From the NCBI GenBank assembly GCA_934149515.1, contig CAKPFD010000004.1, positions 1 through 64,000 on the forward strand: a stretch of DNA of 64,000 nucleotides, in the 5' to 3' direction. Position numbers and translations under genes: made by a program. Positions 14,970 through 24,084 of the stretch are shown piece after piece. How positions within the stretch are numbered: position 1 is the first letter of the stretch; every line of letters begins with the position of its first letter. The notes beneath the pieces were generated by a model, which ran no database searches, was not told the origin of the DNA, and saw only the letters and a list, made by a program, of their open reading frames with translations. The DNA comes from an uncultured Bacilli bacterium (lineage in GTDB: Bacteria; Bacillota_I; Bacilli_A; RF39; UBA660).

Positions 14970-16487
14970 TCATTTATTTTTAGGAGTTTTTAAATATGTC
15001 TTAGGTTTTTCTTGTCCATCTATTCGATACTTTTCTTTAAACTCTTCTATATTTTGTAAAGAAGCCTCAGGATAAAGCATATAATCAGCCATTTCTTTTA
15101 CCTGTCTTGATCTTCTTAATTTCATAAGTGCTTTTGCTTCTAATTGTCTAATTCTTTCTCTTGTCACATGATATATATTACCAATTTCTTCTAATGTCAT
15201 TGGTTCTTGATTATAAAAGCCATAACGCATCATTAACACATTTTGTTCCATTTCTTTTAAATTGCAAGCTGTAAACAATTTTTGCATATCGTCTTTTAAA
15301 GCTGAAGAAAGAGCTATCTCTTCTGGTGTATCATTCGAAGATGGAATAAAATCACCCAATTCAGTATCACTATCAGCACTAACAATACTATTCATACTGA
15401 TTGTGTCATCTTGAAGATTGTATAACTCACTTGCCTCTTTAACAGACATTCCCATTGCATTAGCAACCTCATCAATAGTAGGTTGGCGCTTTAGTTGTTC
15501 ACTTAACTTACGAATGGTTCTACGGCAAGTTCCAACTTTTAAATAAACTTGAACAGGTATTCTAATATTTCTTCCTTTATTTGCAGTAGCCCTTGACATA
15601 GCTTGTTTAATCCAATAAACAGCATAAGTTGCAAAATGACATCCTTTTTCCACATCATATTTTTCTACTGCTTTCATCAATCCTAAGTTACCTTCTTGGA
15701 TTAAATCTAAATAAGACAAGCCCTGATTAAGATAGTTTTTAGCAAACCTAACAACCAATCGTAAATTACTCTCAATAAGCTTATTCTTAGCAGCAGCATC
15801 TCCTTGAGCAACTTTAGAAGCAAGTTCTTTTTCTTCTTCTAAAGATAGTAGTGGTATTTGTGTAATTTCTCGTAAATAAGCAACTACACTACTTGGTACA
15901 TCACGAACACTATCTTTATCAGGAATAACAACTTCATTGTTTTGCATTGTACAATACGTATCTAATACCATAGCTAAAATTTTATTTTCTAACATCTTAT
16001 CAAAATCAAGAGATGATGATGAAGATTGATAAGCCTGGTATAAAGCATCACCCATTTGCTGAAATACACTATTTTGTTTTGCTAAGTTTAGGATCATCTT
16101 TTGTGTTGGTTCAATAGAATATTTTTCAAAGAATTGCTGAAGTTGTTCAAATTTTTCTACACAATCTTTTTCACTAGTAAATGATGAAAAAGTTTGTTGC
16201 ACATATTTTTCTAATAGAATTGAAGTCGTTTTAGAATCTGTCATTCTTTCTCTTGTTACAGTTTCTAAAGATGATGTTAAATTTTCTTTAATAAAATCTG
16301 TATAAGGTTTTACTCCATCATAAGTATGCATAGAACGCAAAACCTCTTGTTTCACTAGTACAGCAAAATCCTTTTTTGATAAATTTAAATATCTAAATTG
16401 TTCATAAACAGAATCCACTTCTGGCATTAGGCAATCAAATATTTGTGAAGGATTCATTTGCTGCATATTTTTTAATGTTAATTTCAT
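14970..16487 (-). CDS. RpoD-like sigma-70 factor with non-canonical N-terminal domain
   Basis: A 505-residue primary-type sigma factor that directs RNA polymerase to promoters. It has region 1.2 (VVAYLREITQIPLLSLEEEK), region 2 (NLRLVVRFAKNYL to YAVYWIKQAMSRATANKGRN), region 3 and a full RpoD-type region 4 (MTLEEIGNIYHVTRERIRQL). The first 200 residues replace region 1.1 and match those of the next gene (YEQFRYLNLSKKDFAVL). AAAGGGAGGAAGG precedes the ATG, with a TATAAT at 16520-16525 upstream. There is no dnaG or other usual rpoD neighbour. It may be the housekeeping factor or a close paralogue; the rest of the genome is needed to decide. Confidence 0.88.
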   Translation of the reverse strand: MKLTLKNMQQMNPSQIFDCLMPEVDSVYEQFRYLNLSKKDFAVLVKQEVLRSMHTYDGVKPYTDFIKENLTSSLETVTRERMTDSKTTSILLEKYVQQTFSSFTSEKDCVEKFEQLQQFFEKYSIEPTQKMILNLAKQNSVFQQMGDALYQAYQSSSSSLDFDKMLENKILAMVLDTYCTMQNNEVVIPDKDSVRDVPSSVVAYLREITQIPLLSLEEEKELASKVAQGDAAAKNKLIESNLRLVVRFAKNYLNQGLSYLDLIQEGNLGLMKAVEKYDVEKGCHFATYAVYWIKQAMSRATANKGRNIRIPVQVYLKVGTCRRTIRKLSEQLKRQPTIDEVANAMGMSVKEASELYNLQDDTISMNSIVSADSDTELGDFIPSSNDTPEEIALSSALKDDMQKLFTACNLKEMEQNVLMMRYGFYNQEPMTLEEIGNIYHVTRERIRQLEAKALMKLRRSRQVKEMADYMLYPEASLQNIEEFKEKYRIDGQEKPKTYLKTPKNK

Positions 16488-16587
16488 ACTACCTTCCTCC
16501 CTTTTTGAAAGTGAATATTATTATATCACTTTTTCTTCATTTGGGGAAAAGTTTTTTATGAACATGAAGCAATAACAATAATTCATC

Positions 16588-16614
16588 AAAAAAGTAGATT
16601 ACTTTAAATCTACT
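16588..16614 (-). terminator. Intrinsic terminator after dinD
   Basis: On the minus strand AGTAGATT and AATCTACT pair around a short loop and are followed by six T. It closes the dinD transcript before the sigma-factor promoter. Confidence 0.75.
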
Positions 16615-16648
16615 CAAAAGTCATCATTATGCTCTTTTTATTTCACAC

Positions 16649-17468
16649 TCAATTCATTCTTTTTCTTCTTTTTTCTAATTCTTTTAAAGATTTTTCAGGT
16701 GTTGGTAATTTTTCAGGCATAGTTCCACCATTTTTAGCAATAACTTCTCGAATATTCTTTCCAATACTATAATGTGTTTTATTGGCTTCTTTTTCATTAG
16801 AAATATTATCTTTTTTTAACTTTGCTTCAGTTTGCGTTATTCTAAAGAGATTAGCTGCTAATTCTTCGCTTCCCATATTATCTAAAATATCTTCATGGTA
16901 TCTTAATTTTTTTCTTTTTGCAATATCATCAAGCTGTTTCTCCATTATATAATCCTTTATATCCAGCATTATGAAATTGATCAAAGTTTTTAACGCCACA
17001 ATTTTTAGCAGTTTGATTTAAAGAATAATTACCCTTTTTAGTTAAATTGCGTTGATAAAATCTTTTTTCTTCTTCGCTTAAATTAATGTATTCTTTTTCT
17101 GTTAATTCTTGCTTTCTAGTTTGCACTGCAAAATAGGTTTGACCTAAAGCAACTGTTTTCTTTTTAGAATCAGCATTTTGTACTATCAAATAACAAGCAT
17201 ATCTAGACAATTCATAATCAACTTGCTTTCTTTTTGCACCAGAACCTATTTCTACCATTTTCCCCACTTGGGAAAAATGGTCTGATACTACATAATTACT
17301 TTTGTCACAAGCAATTTTAGCATTTTCAATTACCTTACAAAATTTATCCCATCTTTTATACTCAAGAGCAACTTGCAACTCTCTAGCATACCAATACTCA
17401 TTTCCAAACGCATTAATATGTTTAATACTTTCAAAAGTTGTTTCATTATATTCAGTTATCTGATTCAT
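16649..17468 (-). pseudogene. dinD: DinD-like DNA-damage-inducible protein, frameshifted
   Basis: Two overlapping reading frames together give a full DinD-length protein of about 272 residues. The first frame (17468 to about 16930) has the BRO-like N-terminal part, including EYWYARELQVALEYKRWDKF and NFDQFHNAGYKGLYNGETA, then stops. The second frame continues at about 16942 with QLDDIAKRKKL, DILDNMGSEELAANLFRITQ and ends in GGTMPEKLPTPEKSLKELE, as in E. coli DinD. A single missing base near 16935-16945 explains the break; it could be a real mutation, an assembly error or, less likely, programmed frameshifting. DinD in E. coli belongs to the LexA regulon; no operator was identified here. Confidence 0.8.
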
Positions 17469-17523
17469 ACTTTTCCTCCTATCTCTTTATATATATTACG
17501 AAAAAAAGTATTGTTTTTCTTCT

Positions 17524-18096
17524 TTATTCTACATAACTACACTTTTTGCTAGAAAACGAACATTTTACTTTAGGTTTATCTTTGACTGTATTATCTGCTT
17601 TAAATGCTGTTGATAAATAAATATATTTGTTATCAACACTATCTATCCCCATATGTAGCTGACTAATATTAGGAGTATCATCAAAGTTAAAAGAAATTGT
17701 GATTTTATCTACATTAAAATCATTGACTACATACTTATCTATAACTTTCATCTTACCAATACAATGCAGATAAAGTTCATTATCCTTCACATACATATTA
17801 GACTGATCATCTAAAACTTCACAACTTTTTATGTTTTCTAACATATAATAAGTGTTATTATCTTTTAATAATATAGTAAGATTACTCTGTGAACTTACCT
17901 TATCTTTAGAAATTACATAATGCTTATTATCATACTTTATTTCTTTAATAACTATTTCATCATTAGATAATTGATACTTTTTTAAATTAGATAATGAAGT
18001 TTTATAATCAAAAAAGCCAATAAATTGATATGTTATAAAACCAAATAGTAGTAATAATGTCGTTATAATTCCAATAATAAAAAGTTTTTTCTTCAT
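17524..18096 (-). CDS. Membrane-anchored hypothetical protein
   Basis: A 190-residue protein with a lysine-rich start and one transmembrane segment (about 5-28), followed by an extracellular, beta-rich region. Three cysteines in the C-terminal half could form disulfides, including the terminal pair in KCSFSSKKCSYVE. No lipobox is present. I recognise no family. It lies between dinD and a small two-helix membrane protein, all minus strand with no overlaps, in a region of short accessory genes. Confidence 0.6.
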   Translation of the reverse strand: MKKKLFIIGIITTLLLLFGFITYQFIGFFDYKTSLSNLKKYQLSNDEIVIKEIKYDNKHYVISKDKVSSQSNLTILLKDNNTYYMLENIKSCEVLDDQSNMYVKDNELYLHCIGKMKVIDKYVVNDFNVDKITISFNFDDTPNISQLHMGIDSVDNKYIYLSTAFKADNTVKDKPKVKCSFSSKKCSYVE

Positions 18097-18291
18097 ATAT
18101 AGTTCCTTTCCATATTATTATTTATTTTTATTAAATTCAACTCTTTTAACCAATAAACGCACTCCATATTCAATAGATAAAATCCTAGCCATATAGCCAA
18201 ATTTATTAATTTTACATCTGCTGTATTTTCTGCATTACTTGAAACATTCTCCATTTATTATTTTTCATTCTATTACCTTCTTTATAAATTA

Positions 18292-18498
18292 TTATTTATC
18301 TTTCTCTTTATTGTTTTTAGCTATATACGTTACAACCAAAATAATACCAACAAGATTGCATCCAATTGATAGTCCTAATAGAAAACCACTACTAAAATCA
18401 GCAAAAGTACTTGCTTCATTTCCACAGAAATATATATAGGCTAAATATAATAAGTTTCCTAATATAATTAAAAATGTTCCTGTTTTTAACTTTTTCAT
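18292..18498 (-). CDS. Small two-helix membrane protein
   Basis: A 68-residue protein with two hydrophobic helices (about 7-25 and 36-60) and a charged tail (AKNNKEKDK). Proteins of this size and shape are frequent in Bacillota accessory regions and often have no assigned role. AT-rich bases surround it, and the 195 bases on its 3' side hold no gene I can support. Confidence 0.55.
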   Translation of the reverse strand: MKKLKTGTFLIILGNLLYLAYIYFCGNEASTFADFSSGFLLGLSIGCNLVGIILVVTYIAKNNKEKDK

Positions 18499-18581
18499 AA
18501 AAATACCTCACTTTCCATTTAACACCCAAATATTTATCAAGAATTTTTTTATTATTATAACATGTCATTATCCAAATTTAT

Positions 18582-18616
18582 AAAAAAATACTTAAAATCA
18601 GCATCTTAAGTATTTA
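18582..18616 (-). terminator. Intrinsic terminator after the CmpB-type gene
   Basis: On the minus strand AAATACTTAA and TTAAGTATTT form a perfect ten-pair stem with a ten-base loop, followed by four more T. It lies directly downstream of the gene at 18638-19273. Confidence 0.75.
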
Positions 18617-18637
18617 ATGTTTTAAAATATAAAGAAA

Positions 18638-19273
18638 TTATTTAAATCGAACATAATGAACACCTAATTTTTTATAAATGGTAGAGGCTCTAGGTAAATG
18701 AAATATTCTTGCAAATAGTAAATTATAAAATTCATCTATTAAAATAATACCACATAAAGTAAAACTCATTCCCATAAAAACATAACGATTCATATGTCTT
18801 GCTAAATAAAAGCAAAGGGGCAAAATCACATAAATTAAAAACAAACTAGAAAGTCCAAAGAAAGAAACACTTCGCAAGCAAACAAAACCATTAATATTTA
18901 AAAAATTTAAAATCTCTTTGTTATAATCCCAACAGCGAAGACTTCTAAGATAATACATACCAGCCCCAGAGATATATTCCAAAATGCCACAAGCAATAAA
19001 GCTAATCAAAAAAACTTTCCATGGCTTTTTTCGATATCGATAAGTTAAAAAACAAATCATAAGTGATCCTGTTGCATAAATATTAATCCAAGGTAAAAAG
19101 TTACCACCTCGCCAATAAAACTGTTTCATTCCTCCATTAAAATAATAAAAGATATATTCATAATAAAATCCAAACATACCAGCAATAACAATAATAAAAC
19201 AACAAATAGCTATCCACATCGTTTTATCGAAATGATAATCATGCTCTAAATACTTTTTATACTTACTTCTCAT
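18638..19273 (-). CDS. Putative ABC-transporter type IV membrane protein (CmpB-like)
   Basis: A 211-residue protein with five or six hydrophobic segments. It shows the family pattern of the putative ABC-transporter type IV group (PF06541): a GxFLPWINIYATGSL segment, a conserved Glu in ACGILEYISGAGMYYL, RCWDY, and GFVCLRSVSFFGLSSLFLIY. No ATPase is adjacent, which is normal for this group, and its transport role is unproven. It is preceded by an ABC-2 exporter operon that has its own terminator, so it is probably transcribed separately. Confidence 0.7.
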   Translation of the reverse strand: MRSKYKKYLEHDYHFDKTMWIAICCFIIVIAGMFGFYYEYIFYYFNGGMKQFYWRGGNFLPWINIYATGSLMICFLTYRYRKKPWKVFLISFIACGILEYISGAGMYYLRSLRCWDYNKEILNFLNINGFVCLRSVSFFGLSSLFLIYVILPLCFYLARHMNRYVFMGMSFTLCGIILIDEFYNLLFARIFHLPRASTIYKKLGVHYVRFK

Positions 19274-19312
19274 TTCACTACTCCACTTCTTATTCTTAAC
19301 TTATCATATCAT

Positions 19313-19337
19313 AAAAAGCTTCCAAAAAGGAAGCCTT
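19313..19337 (-). terminator. Intrinsic terminator of the ABC-2 exporter operon
   Basis: On the minus strand AGGCTTCC and GGAAGC pair around a T-rich loop and are followed by five T, just beyond the stop of the second permease gene. Confidence 0.75.
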
Positions 19338-19342
19338 AAAAA

Positions 19343-20491
19343 TTATTCTATCGTCTGTTTCTTTCGATACACTAGTTTTGTTATGATTGCAAAAAGAATA
19401 CTAAATAGTAACATGATAAGAAGATGTACAAATAAAGTTCTTAAAATGGTACTTGAAAACACCTCCGTAGTTTGAATTAAGGCATTATTCTGAACAAAAT
19501 AATAACTTGGTAATACTTTAGCAAAATGTAAAACTGAACTAGGCATATATTCCATTGGAACAAAACAACCACACAAGAAAGAACTACCAAGTGCTACAAC
19601 ATTGACAATACCATTAATAGCACCCTTATTTTGAGTAATCGTTCCTATCAAAAAGCCAATCGTCACTCCACAAATAGCAAAGACAAAAGAATTTATCACA
19701 TACCACATACCATTTAAACTAAGCATCGTATTTGGAAACAAACAAAAGCTAAGTAATAGATAAAAAAGCCACATCAGAAAAGCAATGATAGCACAAGTGG
19801 AAAAGACAATTGTTTGATATTTGGCACTTGGAAAACTACTAACTAACATTCGTCTTTTTACTTTATCATTCTGAACACTTGATAAAATAATACTAACACA
19901 ATATACACAACCTGCTAAAAAAGCATAATTCAAGAAATTAAAATACTTGGTTGCATTACTCAAACTAGAAGTATCTAACCTCGACTTTACCACAACTTTA
20001 ACATCCATATCAACAACTTGATGCACCTTATCTAATAGTTCTTGTCCTTGATAGGTATCTTTATAAAGATACATTGCCTTTAAGTAATTCTCCACTATCA
20101 TTTTAGAATACGTTGAATAAGCACTACTACTAGCCTGATAAGTAATATAAGGATGTTTGTTTTGCAAAAAATCTGTAGAAAAATGCTCTGGTATTTCAAT
20201 ACTTGCATGTACATCACGATAAAAAATAGCATCAGCAATTGCTTCTTTGTCAAGAATATCGATATTTTTAACATTCGTATGCTGTTGAAGATAAGAAATA
20301 AAATCATCTGTTACGCTATCATCTTTATCATGGTTAATAAGAACAATAGAAGGCTTTTCCATTTCAAAATCAGTCATCGGACTTGTTGATTGTTGATTTA
20401 ATAAAGTAATACTAAGTAATAAAACAGTATATAAAATTAGCATCGCCTTTTCATGATTTAAAATCTTAAAAATACTTTTAAATACTATCAT
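19343..20491 (-). CDS. ABC-2 type permease (second subunit)
   Basis: A 382-residue membrane protein of the ABC-2 exporter type. One N-terminal helix (about 17-32) is followed by a large extracytoplasmic domain of about 150 residues and then five or six helices (about 185-375), the YhgE/DrrB-like layout. Its start overlaps the upstream permease by 14 bases, so the two are translationally coupled and probably form a heterodimer driven by the ATPase at 21659. The substrate is unknown; such systems export lipids, drugs or peptides. Confidence 0.85.
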   Translation of the reverse strand: MIVFKSIFKILNHEKAMLILYTVLLLSITLLNQQSTSPMTDFEMEKPSIVLINHDKDDSVTDDFISYLQQHTNVKNIDILDKEAIADAIFYRDVHASIEIPEHFSTDFLQNKHPYITYQASSSAYSTYSKMIVENYLKAMYLYKDTYQGQELLDKVHQVVDMDVKVVVKSRLDTSSLSNATKYFNFLNYAFLAGCVYCVSIILSSVQNDKVKRRMLVSSFPSAKYQTIVFSTCAIIAFLMWLFYLLLSFCLFPNTMLSLNGMWYVINSFVFAICGVTIGFLIGTITQNKGAINGIVNVVALGSSFLCGCFVPMEYMPSSVLHFAKVLPSYYFVQNNALIQTTEVFSSTILRTLFVHLLIMLLFSILFAIITKLVYRKKQTIE

Positions 20492-21659
20492 ATTCTTCCC
20501 TCCTCAAACAAATAAAGGAAATAATAAAGCAAAGCAAAATAAAGCACCCTAACAAAATTAAATTTCGACAATAACGATGAAGATTATCATAATAATATAA
20601 AGCATAAAAACCATCTGTTATCAAGTTATTTGGATTAAAAAGATTAAGAAGAAAAGCATTTTTATCTATGACATACTTTAATGTAACCCCCATCATTCCA
20701 GATAACACCGAAAATATCATTGAAATAGCAATCATAATACCAATTTTAGCATTTTCTGAAGTTTTTAAAGCCGCTCCAATAAGAACTCCTAATGATATAC
20801 CAGCTAAATCACCAATAAGGGTTAATAAAACAACTAAAAAGCTATGATCTCCAAAATCAACATGAAGACAAAAACGTAAAAAGATAAGTAATAAAAAAAT
20901 ACCAACTAGACTAACAAAATAAGCTCCAAGTGTCGAAGCAAGAACTAATATACTTTTAGGACTAGGACAAACAGCAACTCTTTTTCCTTTGCTGCTCATA
21001 TTAGCCAAACAATATTGAATAGCAGTTAAACCCAACATGCCGCCATACATACAAGCCATCGCAATCAATGTATAATATTCTATTTGCATATAACTTAAAT
21101 TCGTTTTTGAAGCATCTTTTAAAACAGCAGGTTGTTGTGAAATTTTTACTACAATATCATTAGTTATCGTTTCTACATCAAAAGAAGTAACACCATTCCG
21201 GCTATCGTTTTCAATCTCTTGTTTCATCAAATCAGAAATAAACTGTTGATTTTGCTTCAATTGTAATAACACAAATTGTAACACCGTTTGACTAATACCA
21301 TTTTCTTTAATAACCATTGTTGCATCATCATCTTGAAAAACAATATATCCTTTGATTTTAGAAGCATCTAATAAATCATCAGCTTCCTTCTTATCAACAT
21401 AAGAAATAGTAAATAATGAATCTTTTTGACTAGTATCAGACAATTTTTCAAAAGCTTGTTGATAATAAGTATTTTTTTGGAAATCTTCATTAGAAACAAT
21501 AGCAATCGGAATTACTTGCAGCATTTCATCCTGTTCAATATCAGAAAAAGAAAAATAAAATAATGTACCTAAGATAATCGGAAAAGCAAATGTCCAAAAT
21601 ACTAATGCTTTATTTTTGAACAGTACTTTTATTATATAACGTAATTGATGAGTAAACAT
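20478..21659 (-). CDS. ABC-2 type permease (first subunit)
   Basis: A 393-residue ABC-2 permease with the same architecture as its downstream partner: one N-terminal helix (FWTFAFPIILGTLFYFSFS), a long outside domain (about 45-185) and six C-terminal helices. The ATG overlaps the ATPase stop as TAATG, which indicates tight coupling. The two permeases are similar in layout but not closely similar in sequence, consistent with a heteromeric exporter. Confidence 0.87.
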   Translation of the reverse strand: MFTHQLRYIIKVLFKNKALVFWTFAFPIILGTLFYFSFSDIEQDEMLQVIPIAIVSNEDFQKNTYYQQAFEKLSDTSQKDSLFTISYVDKKEADDLLDASKIKGYIVFQDDDATMVIKENGISQTVLQFVLLQLKQNQQFISDLMKQEIENDSRNGVTSFDVETITNDIVVKISQQPAVLKDASKTNLSYMQIEYYTLIAMACMYGGMLGLTAIQYCLANMSSKGKRVAVCPSPKSILVLASTLGAYFVSLVGIFLLLIFLRFCLHVDFGDHSFLVVLLTLIGDLAGISLGVLIGAALKTSENAKIGIMIAISMIFSVLSGMMGVTLKYVIDKNAFLLNLFNPNNLITDGFYALYYYDNLHRYCRNLILLGCFILLCFIISFICLRREEYDSI

Positions 21660-22420
21660 TAATCTCTTAGTTCCTTTCCAGTAAGACTTAAAAACACATC
21701 ATTTAATGTTGGGCCTGTTTGAACTTTACTACTACTTACTTTTACATTTTTCTTTAACTCTTCACTACTACCTTGAGCAATAAGTTTTCCTTTATCTAAA
21801 ATAACAATTCGATCACATAATAGTTCTACTTCTTCTAAGTAGTGTGTTGTATAAACAACCGTTGCACCATTATCTCTTAATTTTTTAATACCATCTAAAA
21901 TATGATTTCTGCTTTGTGGATCAACCGCTACAGTTGGTTCATCTAAAAAGATAAGACTCGGTTTATGGGCAATTCCACAAGCAATATTTAAGCGTCTTAA
22001 AAGTCCACCTGATAGTTGTTTGGGTAAATACTTTCGATAATGTTCTAATCCTACTAAAGAAATTGCTTCTTCAACATATTTTTTTCGTAACGCTCTATCT
22101 TGAATATATAAGCCACAAAAATAATTAATATTATCATAGACATTCAATTCATCAAAAACAGCAACATCTTGAAAAATAACACCAATCTTTGCTTTTAGAT
22201 CATAACTATTTGCTCTCATGGGTTGATGAAATATTTTAATCGTTCCTTTTTGATAATGTAATAATGCTAAAATACAATTGATCGTTGTACTTTTACCACT
22301 ACCATTTGGACCTAAAAGTCCTAATATCTCACCTTGATAAACATCAAAAGATAAATCATCTACTGCTTTTTTACCCTTATATTCTTTTGTTAAATGACAA
22401 ACTTCTATTACTTTTTCCAT
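21659..22420 (-). CDS. ABC transporter ATPase of the ABC-2 exporter
   Basis: A 253-residue nucleotide-binding subunit. Walker A is GPNGSGKST, the Q-loop is in IGVIFQDVAVFDEL, the signature is LSGGLLRR (Leu instead of the usual Gln), Walker B is LIFLDEPT, and the H-loop is TTHYLEE. The ATG at 22420 lies five bases after AAGGAG; an in-frame GTG two codons earlier would overlap that site and is not used. A strong promoter lies at 22446-22474. It heads a three-gene exporter operon. Confidence 0.93.
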   Translation of the reverse strand: MEKVIEVCHLTKEYKGKKAVDDLSFDVYQGEILGLLGPNGSGKSTTINCILALLHYQKGTIKIFHQPMRANSYDLKAKIGVIFQDVAVFDELNVYDNINYFCGLYIQDRALRKKYVEEAISLVGLEHYRKYLPKQLSGGLLRRLNIACGIAHKPSLIFLDEPTVAVDPQSRNHILDGIKKLRDNGATVVYTTHYLEEVELLCDRIVILDKGKLIAQGSSEELKKNVKVSSSKVQTGPTLNDVFLSLTGKELRD

Positions 22421-22445
22421 ATTCACTCCTTATAACTATAGTTTA

Positions 22446-22474
22446 ATAATACGGCTTGAAAAAGTTAGTGTCAA
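22446..22474 (-). promoter_or_regulatory. Sigma-A-type promoter of the ABC-2 exporter operon
   Basis: TTGACA at 22469-22474, a 17-base spacer and TATTAT at 22446-22451 sit about 25 bases upstream of the ATPase start codon. No operator-like repeat was noticed. Confidence 0.75.
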
Positions 22475-22527
22475 AGTTTTTTATTTGAAATCTAAATTTA
22501 CAATCATCTATTCTAACATAAAATCTA

Positions 22528-23070
22528 CTAAATAAATTTGCTTATTTCTTGAATTAGATTTGTATTTTTTTCTACTTTTATTGTATTTATTCCTAATTGT
22601 TTCGCCCCATTGACATTATCAATGTTATCATCAAGGAATAATAGCTCTTTTGAATCAATGTTGTATTTGTTTAATACATATTCGTAAAAATCTGAATTAG
22701 GTTTTATTTTATGTATCTCAGCGGAGATAATTAAATCATCTAGATAATCAACATTAAAAGACTCCACGATAAAATTTCTTACAAATGATAAGTGGTTAGT
22801 TGCTATAATAACCTTTATATTTTCATCTTGTTCTTTTACTTTTTTAAATATTTCTCTATCTTTTACTTTATATAATTTGTCAATTAATGTTTCTGTAATA
22901 TTCACAATTGTTAAATCTTTTTTAGCAACTTTTCTTGCTTCAATTAAATAATCTGCATCATTTAAGTTTGGTCCAAACATTCTTTCTAACTTTTCTTCTA
23001 TTTCTGATAGTTCTATATCCTTTTCATTGACAAGAACACCAACTAAATCAAATGCAACAACTTTTATCAT
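22528..23070 (-). CDS. HAD-superfamily hydrolase
   Basis: A 180-residue haloacid-dehalogenase-fold protein. Motif I is FDLVGVLV, with the nucleophile D8 kept but the usual second Asp replaced by Val (position 10). Motif II is IIATNH, motif III lysine is in HKIKPNSDF, and motif IV is LFLDDN. A helical cap lies between motifs I and II, as in YihX-like sugar phosphatases, where position 10 is often Gly. The altered residue is the general acid/base, so phosphatase activity may be weak or the protein may act differently. No operon partner is evident. Confidence 0.8.
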   Translation of the reverse strand: MIKVVAFDLVGVLVNEKDIELSEIEEKLERMFGPNLNDADYLIEARKVAKKDLTIVNITETLIDKLYKVKDREIFKKVKEQDENIKVIIATNHLSFVRNFIVESFNVDYLDDLIISAEIHKIKPNSDFYEYVLNKYNIDSKELLFLDDNIDNVNGAKQLGINTIKVEKNTNLIQEISKFI

Positions 23071-23156
23071 TTTATTCCTCCATAATCAAAATTCTCAAAG
23101 CTCCATTATTTTTACATGTTTTTACCAAAAAAAGCAAAGTTTTATGTGGCCTTACT

Positions 23157-23684
23157 CTATTGTAAATAATAAATATAATTTTCTTTTCGTTTTGCTGCTT
23201 TTGGTTTTTTTGAATCTCGATACCCTAAAGCACAAAAACCAATTCCTTCATAGGCTCCAGTTATTCCTAGTTCTTTTAAAAGATTTTTACCAAACTCACT
23301 TGCAAATTCTTCTTTTGCTCTATGAATCCAAATACTTCCTAATCCCAAACTTTCAGCAGCATTTAGCATATTACCAATGACCAAACTACCATCATAAAGA
23401 TATGTTGAAATGGTTGTATCTGCTAAAACAGCAAGAATAACAGGGGCACCATAAAACGGATCAATTCCATCTTTAAGACCAGCTATTTTTCCATTTTCTC
23501 TTGCAATTTTGTTTCTTACTTCTAAATTAGTAATAGCAATAATAATAGGTGATTGCTTTCCCATCCCAGAAGGAGCATAAGTACCAGCTTCTAAAATAAC
23601 ATCTAACATCTTTTTTGGAATCATTTTTGTTTGAAAATTTCTACAACTTCTTCGCTCTTGTAATACTTTTAATACATCATTCAT
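23157..23684 (-). CDS. Nitroreductase-family flavoprotein
   Basis: A 175-residue FMN-dependent oxidoreductase of the nitroreductase fold. The N-terminal ERRSCRNF motif binds the FMN phosphate, APSGMGKQSP follows, and the C-terminal part has ESLGLGSIWIHRA and GIGFCALGYRD. The frame is open seven codons upstream, but the ATG at 23684 has AAAGGGG seven bases before it. The gene follows the VOC protein and the broken HD gene in one minus-strand series. The natural substrate is unknown; quinones or nitroaromatics are typical. Confidence 0.88.
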   Translation of the reverse strand: MNDVLKVLQERRSCRNFQTKMIPKKMLDVILEAGTYAPSGMGKQSPIIIAITNLEVRNKIARENGKIAGLKDGIDPFYGAPVILAVLADTTISTYLYDGSLVIGNMLNAAESLGLGSIWIHRAKEEFASEFGKNLLKELGITGAYEGIGFCALGYRDSKKPKAAKRKENYIYYLQ

Positions 23685-23697
23685 TATTTTTCCCCTT

Positions 23698-24084
23698 TCA
23701 ATCATTAAATCTCAATAAATAGCCATCTGGATCTTGAATTAAAAACTCTCGATCATAAGATATACTATCTCCTACTTGATAAGCATGTGTTTCTAATTCT
23801 TCAAAAAAAGAAATATTTAATTGCTGTAATCGTTGAAACATAGCATCAATATCAGAAACTCTCATAGAAAGATTCATCCCTCTACCATACGGATATTCTA
23901 ATGCTGCTGTATTCCAGTTGTTATTAACTTCTTCTAACATAATTTGATTATTTTCTAGTTGTAAAAAATAAAACTTATCTTCTATTCGTTCATACTGTAT
24001 TTCAAAACCAAGCTTCTGATAAAATTGAACACTTCTATGAATATCAGAAACACTCAATTCTGGTATTAAACTATTAAACTGCAT
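23698..24084 (-). CDS. VOC-family (glyoxalase/bleomycin-resistance-like) protein
   Basis: A 128-residue single-domain protein of the vicinal-oxygen-chelate fold. The opening LIPELSVSDIHRSVQFYQKL and the closing FLIQDPDGYLLRF are the family hallmarks. Layout and size match bleomycin-binding proteins of the BLMA type, where two subunits trap the drug, but a binding specificity cannot be read from the sequence. Its ATG overlaps the stop of the broken HD gene as TAATG, so it once was, or still is, translationally coupled to that gene. Confidence 0.85.
   Translation of the reverse strand: MQFNSLIPELSVSDIHRSVQFYQKLGFEIQYERIEDKFYFLQLENNQIMLEEVNNNWNTAALEYPYGRGMNLSMRVSDIDAMFQRLQQLNISFFEELETHAYQVGDSISYDREFLIQDPDGYLLRFND

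Noticed and set aside
18097..18291. Possible small gene between the 190- and 68-residue proteins (reads MENVSSNAENTADVKLIN in one frame and MARILSIEYGVRLLVKRVEF in another)
   Set aside because: Neither frame has a clear ribosome site together with a coherent product; it may be a gene relic but cannot be supported.
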